NCBI GenBank assembly: GCA_944387785.1
Contig: CALXGG010000002.1
Location: forward strand, 1 to 46,727
Source of the DNA: an uncultured Oscillospiraceae bacterium
GTDB lineage: Bacteria; Bacillota; Clostridia; Oscillospirales; Oscillospiraceae
Reading direction: 5' to 3'
DNA: 46,727 nucleotides
Both the position numbers and the translations under genes were made by a program. This document shows positions 35,374 through 42,343 of this stretch, in pieces; the first letter of the stretch is position 1, and every line of letters starts with the position of its first letter. The notes under the pieces are model-generated. The model did no database searches. It was not told the DNA's origin and was given only the letters and a program-made list of their open reading frames with translations.

Positions 35374-36765
35374 TTATCGGGTTACTTCCGCCAGGGCGGC
35401 GGCGAGACGGTCGAGATCCTCACCGGTATGGATCTCCGTGACACAATAGAGGGCGCACTGGCCCAGCTGGGGGAACTCCTTACTGATATCCTTGCCGCCG
35501 AAGATCTGCTTGTCCAGCAGGGCCCGGTTGACCGCCTCCACCGTTTTGCCAGTGCCGGAGAAGTCTACCAGAAATTCCTTCATGAACACGCTGCCCAGGG
35601 CGTTGGCCTTCAGGCCGGGGATGGCGTCGATCTTCGCCGCAGCGTACTGGGCGTTCTGCATCATGGCCTGGCCCACCTCCTCCATGCCCCGAGGGCCCAT
35701 GGTGGCCAGGTACACGCCGGCGGTGATGCCCCACAGGGCGCTTTGGGTGCCCACATACTCCTTGGCCTTCTCACGCAGGTGGCCGAAGGAGGTGCGGTCA
35801 TAGGCCACGTCACCGAAGCCATACTCGCCCTTCTGACTGGTGGGGGCGATGCCAAAGAGGCGGGAGGGGAACTCCATGACCATCTTCTCCTCATCCCGGG
35901 TGGCCATGAAGCCGGACTGGCCGCCGCCGTAATTCATGTGGATGCCCAGGGGCTGCAGGTCGCCGCAGACGATGTCGGCGCCGTAGTTGGCGGGGGCCTC
36001 CAGTACGCCCAGGGTAATGGGGTCCACACCCACCAGGCTCAGGGCGCCGGCGGCGTGGGCCAGGTCGGAGATGGCCTGGGGCTCTGTCTCCAGCTGCCCC
36101 AGATAGCCGGGCATCTCAAAGTACACGCCGGCGGTATTCTCGCTGAGCTTGCTCTGGAGGTCGGCCTTGTCCAGAAGGCCCTGGCCGGTGCAGCGGACCT
36201 TGATGAAGTGGACGTCGTCGGCGCAGTAGTTGCGCATGATGTTGAGTTTATCGGGATCCATCAGCTCGGGCACCAGCACCTCCCGGCGGCCGGTGTACCG
36301 CTGGGCCATACGAGCGGTGGTGGCGGCGGCCTGGGCCCAGTCCATGGTGGGCACATTGACCACGTCCATGCCCACCAGCTCAGCCACCATGCTGGCGTAC
36401 TCGAAGAGGGACTGGAAGCGGCCCAGCTCGTTGTAGGGCTCGCCGCCGTAGCCGGTGAGGAACTCGCCCCGGGAGTTGATGTCGTCGCACAGAGCAGGCA
36501 CATAGTGCTGCCAGCAGCCGGCGCCCAGGAAGTTGAGGTACTCCTTGCAGGTGCGGTTTTTCTTCAGCAGGCCCTCCACATGGCGCTGCAGGGCATATTC
36601 TGAGTCGAAGGCCTCCGGCAGGTCCATTTCCCGGTGGAGCTTGAGCTCATCGGGGATGTCCCGGTGGAGGTCATCCAGGCTGGTCATGCCGATCTCGTGC
36701 AGCATTTCCCCCTGGATCCTGGGGTCGGAGTTGGGGATGTAGGGATGGTTGGCAAAGCCTCTCAT
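35374..36765 (-). CDS. gcvPA: GcvPA-like protein, divergent glycine dehydrogenase subunit 1
   Basis: First half of the split P-protein, 463 residues. NSDPRIQGEMLHEIGMTSLDDLHRDIP and FLGAGCWQHYVPALCDDINSRGEF follow the family, but the signature TAYTPYQPEISQG becomes TGYGGEPYNELGR and NASMYDGATA becomes NVPTMDWAQA. The two halves have therefore diverged together. ATG 36765 (minus strand) has AAAGGAGA 11 bases upstream; upstream frame up to 37059 is non-coding. First gene of an operon with gcvPB-like, NAD-kinase-like and perhaps rpoN genes, driven by the -24/-12 promoter at 36852-36866. Confidence 0.88.
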   Translation of the reverse strand: MRGFANHPYIPNSDPRIQGEMLHEIGMTSLDDLHRDIPDELKLHREMDLPEAFDSEYALQRHVEGLLKKNRTCKEYLNFLGAGCWQHYVPALCDDINSRGEFLTGYGGEPYNELGRFQSLFEYASMVAELVGMDVVNVPTMDWAQAAATTARMAQRYTGRREVLVPELMDPDKLNIMRNYCADDVHFIKVRCTGQGLLDKADLQSKLSENTAGVYFEMPGYLGQLETEPQAISDLAHAAGALSLVGVDPITLGVLEAPANYGADIVCGDLQPLGIHMNYGGGQSGFMATRDEEKMVMEFPSRLFGIAPTSQKGEYGFGDVAYDRTSFGHLREKAKEYVGTQSALWGITAGVYLATMGPRGMEEVGQAMMQNAQYAAAKIDAIPGLKANALGSVFMKEFLVDFSGTGKTVEAVNRALLDKQIFGGKDISKEFPQLGQCALYCVTEIHTGEDLDRLAAALAEVTR

Positions 36766-36851
36766 TTCTGAAACGTCTCCTTTCAGCGACTTTGATGGGG
36801 ATGACAGGTCCCGTATCCATGCAGGCGGATCTCGCGTTTGCAAATTTACAA

Positions 36852-36866
36852 GCACAAACCGTGCCA
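36852..36866 (-). promoter_or_regulatory. Sigma-54 promoter of the gcvPA-like operon
   Basis: Minus strand reads TGGCACGGTTTGTGC: a perfect -24 box (TGGCAC), the invariant GG-N10-GC spacing and a -12 GC. Transcription would start near 36840, 75 bases before the start codon. Confidence 0.85.
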
Positions 36867-36982
36867 GCATCCCGCAGCAGAGGCCGGAAGGGCTGCGGCG
36901 GGAAAAAAGAGAGAGTTTACGGGGCTTTAACGGGGGTGTGTGCCGGAGAGGAAGGAAGGCGGCCGGCCGGATATAGTTGTCA

Positions 36983-37007
36983 TGCCATTGTTGCCAAACA
37001 GTTGCCA
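36983..37007 (-). promoter_or_regulatory. Activator binding site (UAS) of the gcvPA-like operon
   Basis: TGCCA-TTGT-TGCCA at 36983-36996 (minus strand TGGCA-N4-TGGCA) plus a third TGCCA at 37003-37007. The paired site ends 116 bases upstream of the -24 box. It overlaps the -35 box and spacer of the activator's own promoter. Confidence 0.75.
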
Positions 37008-37019
37008 GTGTGGTATAGT
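36991..37019 (+). promoter_or_regulatory. Sigma-A promoter of the sigma-54 activator gene
   Basis: TTGCCA (36991-36996), a 17-base spacer and TATAGT (37014-37019). The -35 box is the second TGCCA of the activator site, so bound activator should compete with RNA polymerase. Confidence 0.72.
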
Positions 37020-37049
37020 GGCGAAAAAGAGAGGCGGAGGGGAGCGGGC

Positions 37050-38783
37050 ATGGAGACATTGCAGCAGCTGGCGCAGCCCATCGAGCGGATCATCAACAGC
37101 GTGGCGGTCTCGCTGCGGCTGGAGGTGGCGGTGTTTGACAACGAGGCACAGCTCCTGTGCTGTACGCCCACCTATCAGAAGAAGAAGGGGCGCATAGTCC
37201 ACGCGCCCTCCATTCAGGAGGTGCTCCACTATGGCAGCTCCGTGGTGAACCGGCCCGGGGAGATGGCGGCCTGCATCGGCTGCCGGTTCCGGGACAACTG
37301 CCCGGCCACCATCGAGATCCTCGCCTGCATCAAAAGCGGGGGGACGGTGTACGGCGTGGTGGCCATTACCTCCTTCACCAGGGAGGGGTACGCCCGGATC
37401 AACGCCAATCTGGAGAGCTACCTGGATACGGTCAGCGAGATCTCCCTCATGCTGGGCGGCTTCATCGCGGGCCGGACGCTTCCGGCCGCGCCAGGGCGGA
37501 TGGACGACACTCTTCACGCCATTATGGAGACGGCCACTCACCCCATGCTGCTGGCAGACGCCAACGGGGTGATCACCCAGTACAACAGCCTGGCAAAGGC
37601 GTCCTTGAAGTTTTGCCTCCTGTCCGCCAGCTCTCTGTGGCACATCGTCCCCGAGGAGCTGGCCAAGCAGGCGCTGCAGGGAAAGACCATCCGGGAGAAG
37701 GGGTTTGTAAAAGACGGCTACCACGCCAGCTTTTCCAGCACTCCCATTTATGATGGGGAGGAGCTGACAGACGTGGTCATCCGCCTGACCCAGGACTACT
37801 ATGGGGAGGACCGGCGCGTTTTCAGCCTGGAGCACATCATCGGGGCCACGCCCCAGACCCGGGAGCTCCACCGGATGATCGCCAAGGTAGCGGACAGCCC
37901 TTCGCCCGTGCTGCTTACCGGGGAGACCGGGACAGGGAAGGAGCTGGTGGCCCGGGCCATCCATGAGCAGGGGGGGTACCGGCGCTGCTACCCCTTTGTG
38001 GCGGTGAACTGCTCCGGCATCCCGGAGAGCCTGTTTGAAAGCGAGCTGTTCGGCTATGCGGAGGGGGCCTTCACCGGGGCGAAGAAGGGCGGGAAGCCCG
38101 GCAAGATCGAGATGGCCCAGGGCGGTACGCTGTTCCTGGACGAGCTGGGGGAGATGCCGCTGTCCCTGCAGCCCAAGCTGCTGCGGGTGCTCCAGGAGTA
38201 TGAGCTGGAGCGGGTGGGCTCTTCCGAGAAGATCCCGCTGAACATCCGCATCATTGCCGCCACCAACTGCGACCTGGAGGAGATGATCCGGCAGGGGAAG
38301 TTCCGACAGGACCTTTTTTACCGCATCAGCGTGGTCAATATCGAGCTGCCGCCTCTCCGGGAGCGGCGGGAGGACATCCTGCCCATTGCCATGAACTACC
38401 TTCAAAAGCTGAAGCTGACGCTGCGTACGCCGGTGGAGCGATTTTCTCCCGAGGTGGAGCGGCTCTTCCTGGCGTACCCCTGGCCTGGGAACGTGCGGGA
38501 GCTGCAAAACGCGGTGGAGTACGCGGCCAATCTCTGCGAAAACGCCACAGTGGAGCTGCGGGACCTGCCGAAGAAAATGCTGGCCCGGAACGGGGAGACA
38601 GGGCCGGCCCCGCGGCGCGGCGGGCGCAGAGCGATGCCCGCCGACGACCAGAAGGCGCTGCGCCAGCTGCTGGAGCGGTACGGGCAGACCCTGGAGGGGA
38701 AAAAGCGGATCGCGGAGGAGCTGGGCATCAGCCTGCGCACACTGTACCGGCGGCTGGGCCGGATGGAGACCGGGAAAGATTGA
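37050..38783 (+). CDS. Sigma-54-dependent transcriptional activator with Cys-containing sensor region and PAS domain
   Basis: Enhancer-binding protein, 577 residues. Residues 1-145 form a sensory region with CIGCRFRDNC (Cys75, 78, 84), possibly a metal or redox site; residues 150-250 look like a PAS domain (MLLADANGVITQYNSLAKASL). The AAA+ domain spans about 260-500: Walker A GETGTGKE (291-298), sigma-54 contact loop GAFTGA (339-344), Walker B TLFLDE (360-365) and RQDLFYR (419-425). A Fis-type helix-turn-helix ends the protein (RIAEELGISLRTLYRRL). ATG 37050 follows GGAGGGGAG at five bases; upstream frame is regulatory DNA. It lies between the two sigma-54 promoters and the paired TGGCA sites it presumably binds. 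Confidence 0.95.
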   Translation: METLQQLAQPIERIINSVAVSLRLEVAVFDNEAQLLCCTPTYQKKKGRIVHAPSIQEVLHYGSSVVNRPGEMAACIGCRFRDNCPATIEILACIKSGGTVYGVVAITSFTREGYARINANLESYLDTVSEISLMLGGFIAGRTLPAAPGRMDDTLHAIMETATHPMLLADANGVITQYNSLAKASLKFCLLSASSLWHIVPEELAKQALQGKTIREKGFVKDGYHASFSSTPIYDGEELTDVVIRLTQDYYGEDRRVFSLEHIIGATPQTRELHRMIAKVADSPSPVLLTGETGTGKELVARAIHEQGGYRRCYPFVAVNCSGIPESLFESELFGYAEGAFTGAKKGGKPGKIEMAQGGTLFLDELGEMPLSLQPKLLRVLQEYELERVGSSEKIPLNIRIIAATNCDLEEMIRQGKFRQDLFYRISVVNIELPPLRERREDILPIAMNYLQKLKLTLRTPVERFSPEVERLFLAYPWPGNVRELQNAVEYAANLCENATVELRDLPKKMLARNGETGPAPRRGGRRAMPADDQKALRQLLERYGQTLEGKKRIAEELGISLRTLYRRLGRMETGKD

Positions 38784-38787
38784 CATA

Positions 38788-38801
38788 TGGCAAATGTGGC
38801 A
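38788..38801 (+). promoter_or_regulatory. Activator binding site (UAS) of the ATC-hydrolase/transporter operon
   Basis: TGGCA-AATG-TGGCA, the same paired motif and spacing as the site at 36983-36996, and again ending 116 bases upstream of the -24 box. It lies five bases after the activator stop codon. Confidence 0.78.
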
Positions 38802-38840
38802 AAACTGACAACAAAACGCCGCCCGGAGGGGCGGCGCGGA

Positions 38841-38879
38841 AGGGACGGGACCGGACGAGGCCGGCCCTGTCCCTTTTTT
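38841..38879 (+). terminator. Terminator of the activator gene
   Basis: AGGGACGGGACCGG (38841-38854) pairs, with two imperfect positions, with CCGGCCCTGTCCCT (38861-38874), then T6. It lies between the activator site and the sigma-54 promoter. Confidence 0.8.
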
Positions 38880-38917
38880 CTGCAATCAGACAGGGATTTG
38901 CTTTCCCTTTTCGGGAC

Positions 38918-38933
38918 TGGCACGGTACTTGCT
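38918..38933 (+). promoter_or_regulatory. Sigma-54 promoter of the ATC-hydrolase/transporter operon
   Basis: TGGCACGGTACTTGCT matches the -24/-12 consensus (TGGCACG-N4-TTGCW) completely. Transcription would start near 38944, 65 bases before the start codon. Confidence 0.93.
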
Positions 38934-39008
38934 TCCTGATAAAGCGAGGCGGCGGGCCCCGGGACGGGATCCCCGGAGTCCCGGCGCATCAGGAAAGGAG
39001 GAGAGAAT

Positions 39009-39491
39009 ATGTATCGTCCCAATGATCCGGTCGGACGATCCGTGGAGCTCACGGCGAAGCTGTTCGCGCTTATGGCGGACGAGGTGCTGCGGGCCTGCGG
39101 GGAGGAGGAGGGATCAAAGATCGTCAGGAGGGCCGTGCGCCGGTTTGCCGACCTGCGGGCCGCCGGGATCCGGGGGAAGATCCTTGCCGCGGGCAAGGAG
39201 GTGACTTTTGAGACGGTGGAGGAGTTTTCCGACTATCCGCCCAACTGTGCGTGGGACTGCGACACGGAGATCACGGGGAACACGCTGCGGGAAGTCACCC
39301 GCGTCTGCCCGTTTTCCACCGGATTCCGGGAGATCGGCCTGGAGAAGGCCGGCAGCCTCTACTGCCAGGAGATCGATGTTGCCCTGAACGAGGCGTTTTT
39401 CGGCCCGATTGGCTTCCGGCGCCCCCGGCTTTTTACCGATGGGCCTGACGCCCCCTGTGAGATGATCGTCACCAAAGGCGGCAGCAATTGA
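39009..39491 (+). CDS. L-2-amino-thiazoline-4-carboxylic acid hydrolase family protein
   Basis: A 160-residue cytosolic protein of the ATC-hydrolase family (PF14196). The conserved C-terminal half has VCPFSTGFREIGLEKAG (Cys100) and YCQEIDVALNEAFFGP (Cys119, Glu121, Asp123). The founding Pseudomonas enzyme opens the thiazoline ring on the way to L-cysteine; most Firmicute members are uncharacterised, so the reaction here is not assured. AAAGGAGGAGA precedes ATG 39009. First gene of the second sigma-54 operon, followed 26 bases later by the transporter. Likely acts on the imported compound. Confidence 0.82.
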   Translation: MYRPNDPVGRSVELTAKLFALMADEVLRACGEEEGSKIVRRAVRRFADLRAAGIRGKILAAGKEVTFETVEEFSDYPPNCAWDCDTEITGNTLREVTRVCPFSTGFREIGLEKAGSLYCQEIDVALNEAFFGPIGFRRPRLFTDGPDAPCEMIVTKGGSN

Positions 39492-39517
39492 GAACGATAA
39501 AAAGGGAGGTTTTCAGC

Positions 39518-40873
39518 ATGAGCGATAAAAATGAAACGATGGTCGATTCCCGCAATTCAGAGCAGGCCCTGAAGGAGCGGGAGATGCTCAAGGAGCTCAA
39601 TGGGAAACCCTGGCTGCCCCGGACGCTGGGGTACATCAAGCTCTCCGGCCCCGGCTTCATGAATGCGGCGTTTACACTGGGGGCCGGCTCCTTTGCCAGC
39701 TCCGTCACTCTGGGCGCGGCCTACGGGTATGAAATGATGTGGATCCCCCTGTATTCCTTTGCCTTTGGCATCTTTATGCTGGCACTGGCCGCCCGGTTTG
39801 TCTGTCAGGGCAACATGCCGGTCATCGAGGCCCAGAACAAGTACCACGGCAGGTTCTTCGGCAGCTTTGCCACCGGCCTTCTGGCCGGCTGCATCGCCTC
39901 CATCGTCTTTACCTTTGGCCAATACGCCCTGGGAGGCGACGCCATTATCTCCATGTTCGCAGCCTTTGGCATCGAAGTCCCCAAGATCGTGGCCTGCCTC
40001 ATCCTGCTGGCCATCTCGGTTCCCTTGTCCCTGCTTTACGGCAGCGGCGAGAACCCCAGAGCGGTGAAGATCGTGGAAAACAGTATGAAGGTCATGATCG
40101 GCATCATGCTGGTGGTGTTCGGCGCGGTGATCTTTGTCACCGGCATCAATATCCCTGCGATGGTCAAGGGCCTGCTGATCCCCAAGCTGCCCTCCGGCCT
40201 TGACGGCATCGTGATGCTGATCGCGTCTTTGACCGCCACCATCGGCGTTATGGACTGGCTGCTGTTCAACAACGGCATGATCGCCCGGGGCTTTTCCAAG
40301 GAGTATGAGCGGCTGGGCCGCTTTGACGCCTTCTTCGGCGGACTGTTGCCGGTGACCCTGGTGCTGTCCCTGGTCTCCGTGGCCTTCGCGGAGGCCTTCG
40401 CGGGCAAGCAGGGGATCCCCACTACCTCCGAAGAGCTGTGCGCGGCTTTGATGGGCGTCATCCCCAGCGCGTGGATCCAGGCGGGGTTCTACCTGGGCGT
40501 GTGCGCCCTGGTGGTGTCCTCCATGGTGGGCCTGAGCGTCACCTGCGCCACTTCCTTCTACCAGTCCACCAAGGTGCCCCGCAATTCCAAGGCCTGGTAT
40601 CACCCGCTGGTGGTGCTGGCGCCGCAGATCGGCTGCCTGGGCGTGTTTTTCGGCAAGCCTGTGATGATCGTTGTGACGGTGGCCGCCATGCAGAGCCTCT
40701 TCAACTGGATCAGCGGCAACTCCTGGTACCTGTTGGGCAACGATCCCCGTTATCTGGGCAAGAAGGTAGTGGGAAGCCGGTTTTTCAATCTGGGCATCCT
40801 GATTAGTATTTCTATTCTGAATATTGTGTTCGTCACGTTCGTGATGAGCAAGATGGGAGTGTGGCCGGCATGA
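39518..40873 (+). CDS. Nramp-fold transporter lacking the DPGN metal-ligand motif
   Basis: Integral membrane protein of 451 residues with about 11 helices. The first helix region, GPGFMNAAFTLGAGSFAS, aligns without gaps to the Nramp GPG-N8-DPGN-FAT segment, but the metal-binding DPGN is GAGS (residues 55-58). In helix 6 the usual MPH motif appears as MDW (ATIGVMDWLLFNN). The LeuT-type fold is kept while the Asp, Asn and His ligands are lost, so an organic substrate is more plausible than Mn2+ or Fe2+. AAAGGGAGG is eight bases before ATG 39518. Its stop overlaps the next gene by four bases (ATGA). Confidence 0.85.
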   Translation: MSDKNETMVDSRNSEQALKEREMLKELNGKPWLPRTLGYIKLSGPGFMNAAFTLGAGSFASSVTLGAAYGYEMMWIPLYSFAFGIFMLALAARFVCQGNMPVIEAQNKYHGRFFGSFATGLLAGCIASIVFTFGQYALGGDAIISMFAAFGIEVPKIVACLILLAISVPLSLLYGSGENPRAVKIVENSMKVMIGIMLVVFGAVIFVTGINIPAMVKGLLIPKLPSGLDGIVMLIASLTATIGVMDWLLFNNGMIARGFSKEYERLGRFDAFFGGLLPVTLVLSLVSVAFAEAFAGKQGIPTTSEELCAALMGVIPSAWIQAGFYLGVCALVVSSMVGLSVTCATSFYQSTKVPRNSKAWYHPLVVLAPQIGCLGVFFGKPVMIVVTVAAMQSLFNWISGNSWYLLGNDPRYLGKKVVGSRFFNLGILISISILNIVFVTFVMSKMGVWPA

Positions 40874-41082
40874 TGAACATTCACGATTTCCTGGATCAGA
40901 AGCACGGGCTCTGCACCGGCAGAGTGTACATGCTGATCGCGCTGTTTCTGTTCAACGCGCTGATTCCCATTGGCGCGGTGATGACCTATCTGTATTCCAT
41001 GACGGCGGCCCTGCTGATCATCGGTGTGATCGGCACGGTGGCGTGCTGGGCGATTCTCTCCACACCGACAAAAGTGCAGTAG
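40870..41082 (+). CDS. Small two-helix membrane protein coupled to the Nramp-like transporter
   Basis: A 70-residue protein with two predicted helices (about residues 20-43 and 46-65) and a short polar N-terminus (MNIHDFLDQKHGLCTGR). It overlaps the transporter stop in the ATGA arrangement; GGGAG lies about 10 bases upstream in the transporter gene. A terminator follows. I do not recognise a family; tight coupling suggests an accessory subunit of the transporter, as small membrane partners do for some symporters. Confidence 0.78.
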   Translation: MMNIHDFLDQKHGLCTGRVYMLIALFLFNALIPIGAVMTYLYSMTAALLIIGVIGTVACWAILSTPTKVQ

Positions 41083-41103
41083 GCGCCTCTTTGACGCCGG
41101 GAC

Positions 41104-41138
41104 AAAAAACGGCCTGCCTCGTGGCAGGTCGTTTTTTT
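41104..41138 (+). terminator. Terminator of the ATC-hydrolase/transporter operon
   Basis: AAAAAACGGCCTGCC (41104-41118) pairs with GGCAGGTCGTTTTTT (41123-41137), loop TCGT, T7. Confidence 0.92.
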
Positions 41139-41156
41139 GCGCTTTTCCCGGGAGAT

Positions 41157-41483
41157 CTAGGAGAAAAAGATTTGTACCAGCAGCATGTACAGCGCCGTCC
41201 CCGTCCCGATACTCAGGAGGGTGCTGTGCTTCCAGCGGTGGATCAGGACCACGGCGGCAATGGCGATCCCCTCCGCCAGGCCGTAGTCCGGGGGCGCCGC
41301 GGCATCCTTGAGGCAGTAGACCACCAGAAGGCCGATGGCGGCATAGGGCAGCACCTTCCCCAGCCGCAGGATGAAGGCGGGGGGCGTTTTTCCCTCCGGG
41401 AAGATCAGGAAGGGGAGAAAGCGGGTGGTCATGGTGCCCAGGACCACCAGGAGGATGGTAATGACTCTCTGGGCGGCAGTCAT
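41157..41483 (-). CDS. azlD: AzlD-family small subunit of amino-acid exporter
   Basis: A 108-residue protein with three to four helices: ITILLVVLGTMTTRFLPFLIF at the N-terminus, GKVLPYAAIGLLVVYCL in the middle and a hydrophobic C-terminus, as in AzlD. Its ATG at 41483 (minus strand) overlaps the azlC stop (ATGA), with AAGGAGG upstream. Works with AzlC to export branched-chain amino acids or related compounds in characterised bacteria; substrate here is not shown. Converges on the terminator of the sigma-54 operon. Confidence 0.88.
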   Translation of the reverse strand: MTAAQRVITILLVVLGTMTTRFLPFLIFPEGKTPPAFILRLGKVLPYAAIGLLVVYCLKDAAAPPDYGLAEGIAIAAVVLIHRWKHSTLLSIGTGTALYMLLVQIFFS

Positions 41484-42166
41484 CCGGCGGCCTCCTTTCT
41501 GTCTTTCCCGAAGGAAAGGCATATCACCATCAGCAGCATGGCGGGAAGGATGAAGCTCTGGCTCCCGAATAGGGCCAGGCACAGCCCGGCGCAGGCCACC
41601 CCGGTGAGGGCGGCCTTGTGGTCGCCGCCCTGTTCCCACTGGTTCAGGAAGATGACCACGAACAGGGCGGTCATGACGAATTCGATGCCGGTGGTGTCAA
41701 AGCGGATCACATAGCCCAGCAGGGCCCCCAGGGTGGCGCCCGCCACCCAGTAGGCGTGGTTGAGGAGGGTGACGAAGAACATGAACCACCCCTTGTCCAC
41801 GCCGGGAGGTGGCGAAGCGCTGCAATTGATGGAAAAGGACTCGTCGCACATGCCATAGATGAGGTAGAGCTTTATCCACCCGGTGCCCCGGTATTTCTCC
41901 AGCATGGAGATGCCGTAAAAGATATGCCGGGCGTTGACCATCAGGGTCAGCAGGAAGGCGTATACCGGCTGGAAAGCGGAGAGCAGCAGGTTGACGGTGA
42001 CGAATTCCATGGAGCCGGCGAAAATGAACAAGCTCATCAGCAGGGGATAGTAGAAGGGGAAGCCCTTGCTGCGCATCAGGAAGCCATAGGACATCCCCAG
42101 GAAGAGGAAGCCCACGCAGATGGGCAGGGTGTGGGGCAGGGCGGCCCGGAAGGCGTTGCGCTTCAT
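41480..42166 (-). CDS. azlC: AzlC-family amino-acid exporter large subunit
   Basis: A 228-residue membrane protein. The N-terminus (FRAALPHTLPICVGFLFLGMSYGFL) and LMVNARHIFYGISMLEKYR are hallmarks of AzlC/YgaZ. ATG 42166 (minus strand) follows GAGGGA at eight bases. The leader of about 105 bases from the promoter at 42281 contains two strong hairpins. Neighbouring XRE regulator could control it. Confidence 0.9.
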   Translation of the reverse strand: MKRNAFRAALPHTLPICVGFLFLGMSYGFLMRSKGFPFYYPLLMSLFIFAGSMEFVTVNLLLSAFQPVYAFLLTLMVNARHIFYGISMLEKYRGTGWIKLYLIYGMCDESFSINCSASPPPGVDKGWFMFFVTLLNHAYWVAGATLGALLGYVIRFDTTGIEFVMTALFVVIFLNQWEQGGDHKAALTGVACAGLCLALFGSQSFILPAMLLMVICLSFGKDRKEAAG

Positions 42167-42193
42167 CGGCAGGTCCCTCGTTTTGGGAAAGAT

Positions 42194-42263
42194 GCCCCGG
42201 AGGAGAAGGGCCGGGGAGCGCCAAGGCCGGGCCCGTCCCTCCCGGAGAAGGGACGGCCCGGCC
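42194..42263 (-). promoter_or_regulatory. Two hairpins in the azlC leader
   Basis: Hairpin 1: GGCCGGGCCCGTCCCT (42225-42240) pairs with AGGGACGGCCCGGCC (42249-42263), one bulged base. Hairpin 2: GCCCCGG (42194-42200) with CCGGGG (42211-42216). No T-run follows hairpin 1; hairpin 2 is followed on the minus strand by a short T-run (ATCTTT). Confidence 0.6.
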
Positions 42264-42280
42264 GCAGGCGGCTGTATGGC

Positions 42281-42309
42281 ATTATAGTATGGCGGGCTGG
42301 AAAAAGCAA
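42281..42309 (-). promoter_or_regulatory. Sigma-A promoter of azlCD
   Basis: On the minus strand, TTGCTT (42309-42304), a 17-base spacer and TATAAT (42286-42281). Confidence 0.75.
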
Positions 42310-42343
42310 GGGCGGGACGGCTGCCGCCGGGACCGGATGGGGG

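Noticed and set aside
33788..36765. Ordinary glycine cleavage P-protein
   Set aside because: The split is normal for Firmicutes, but signature blocks in both subunits are altered and partners are absent, so I kept the name only as a family label.
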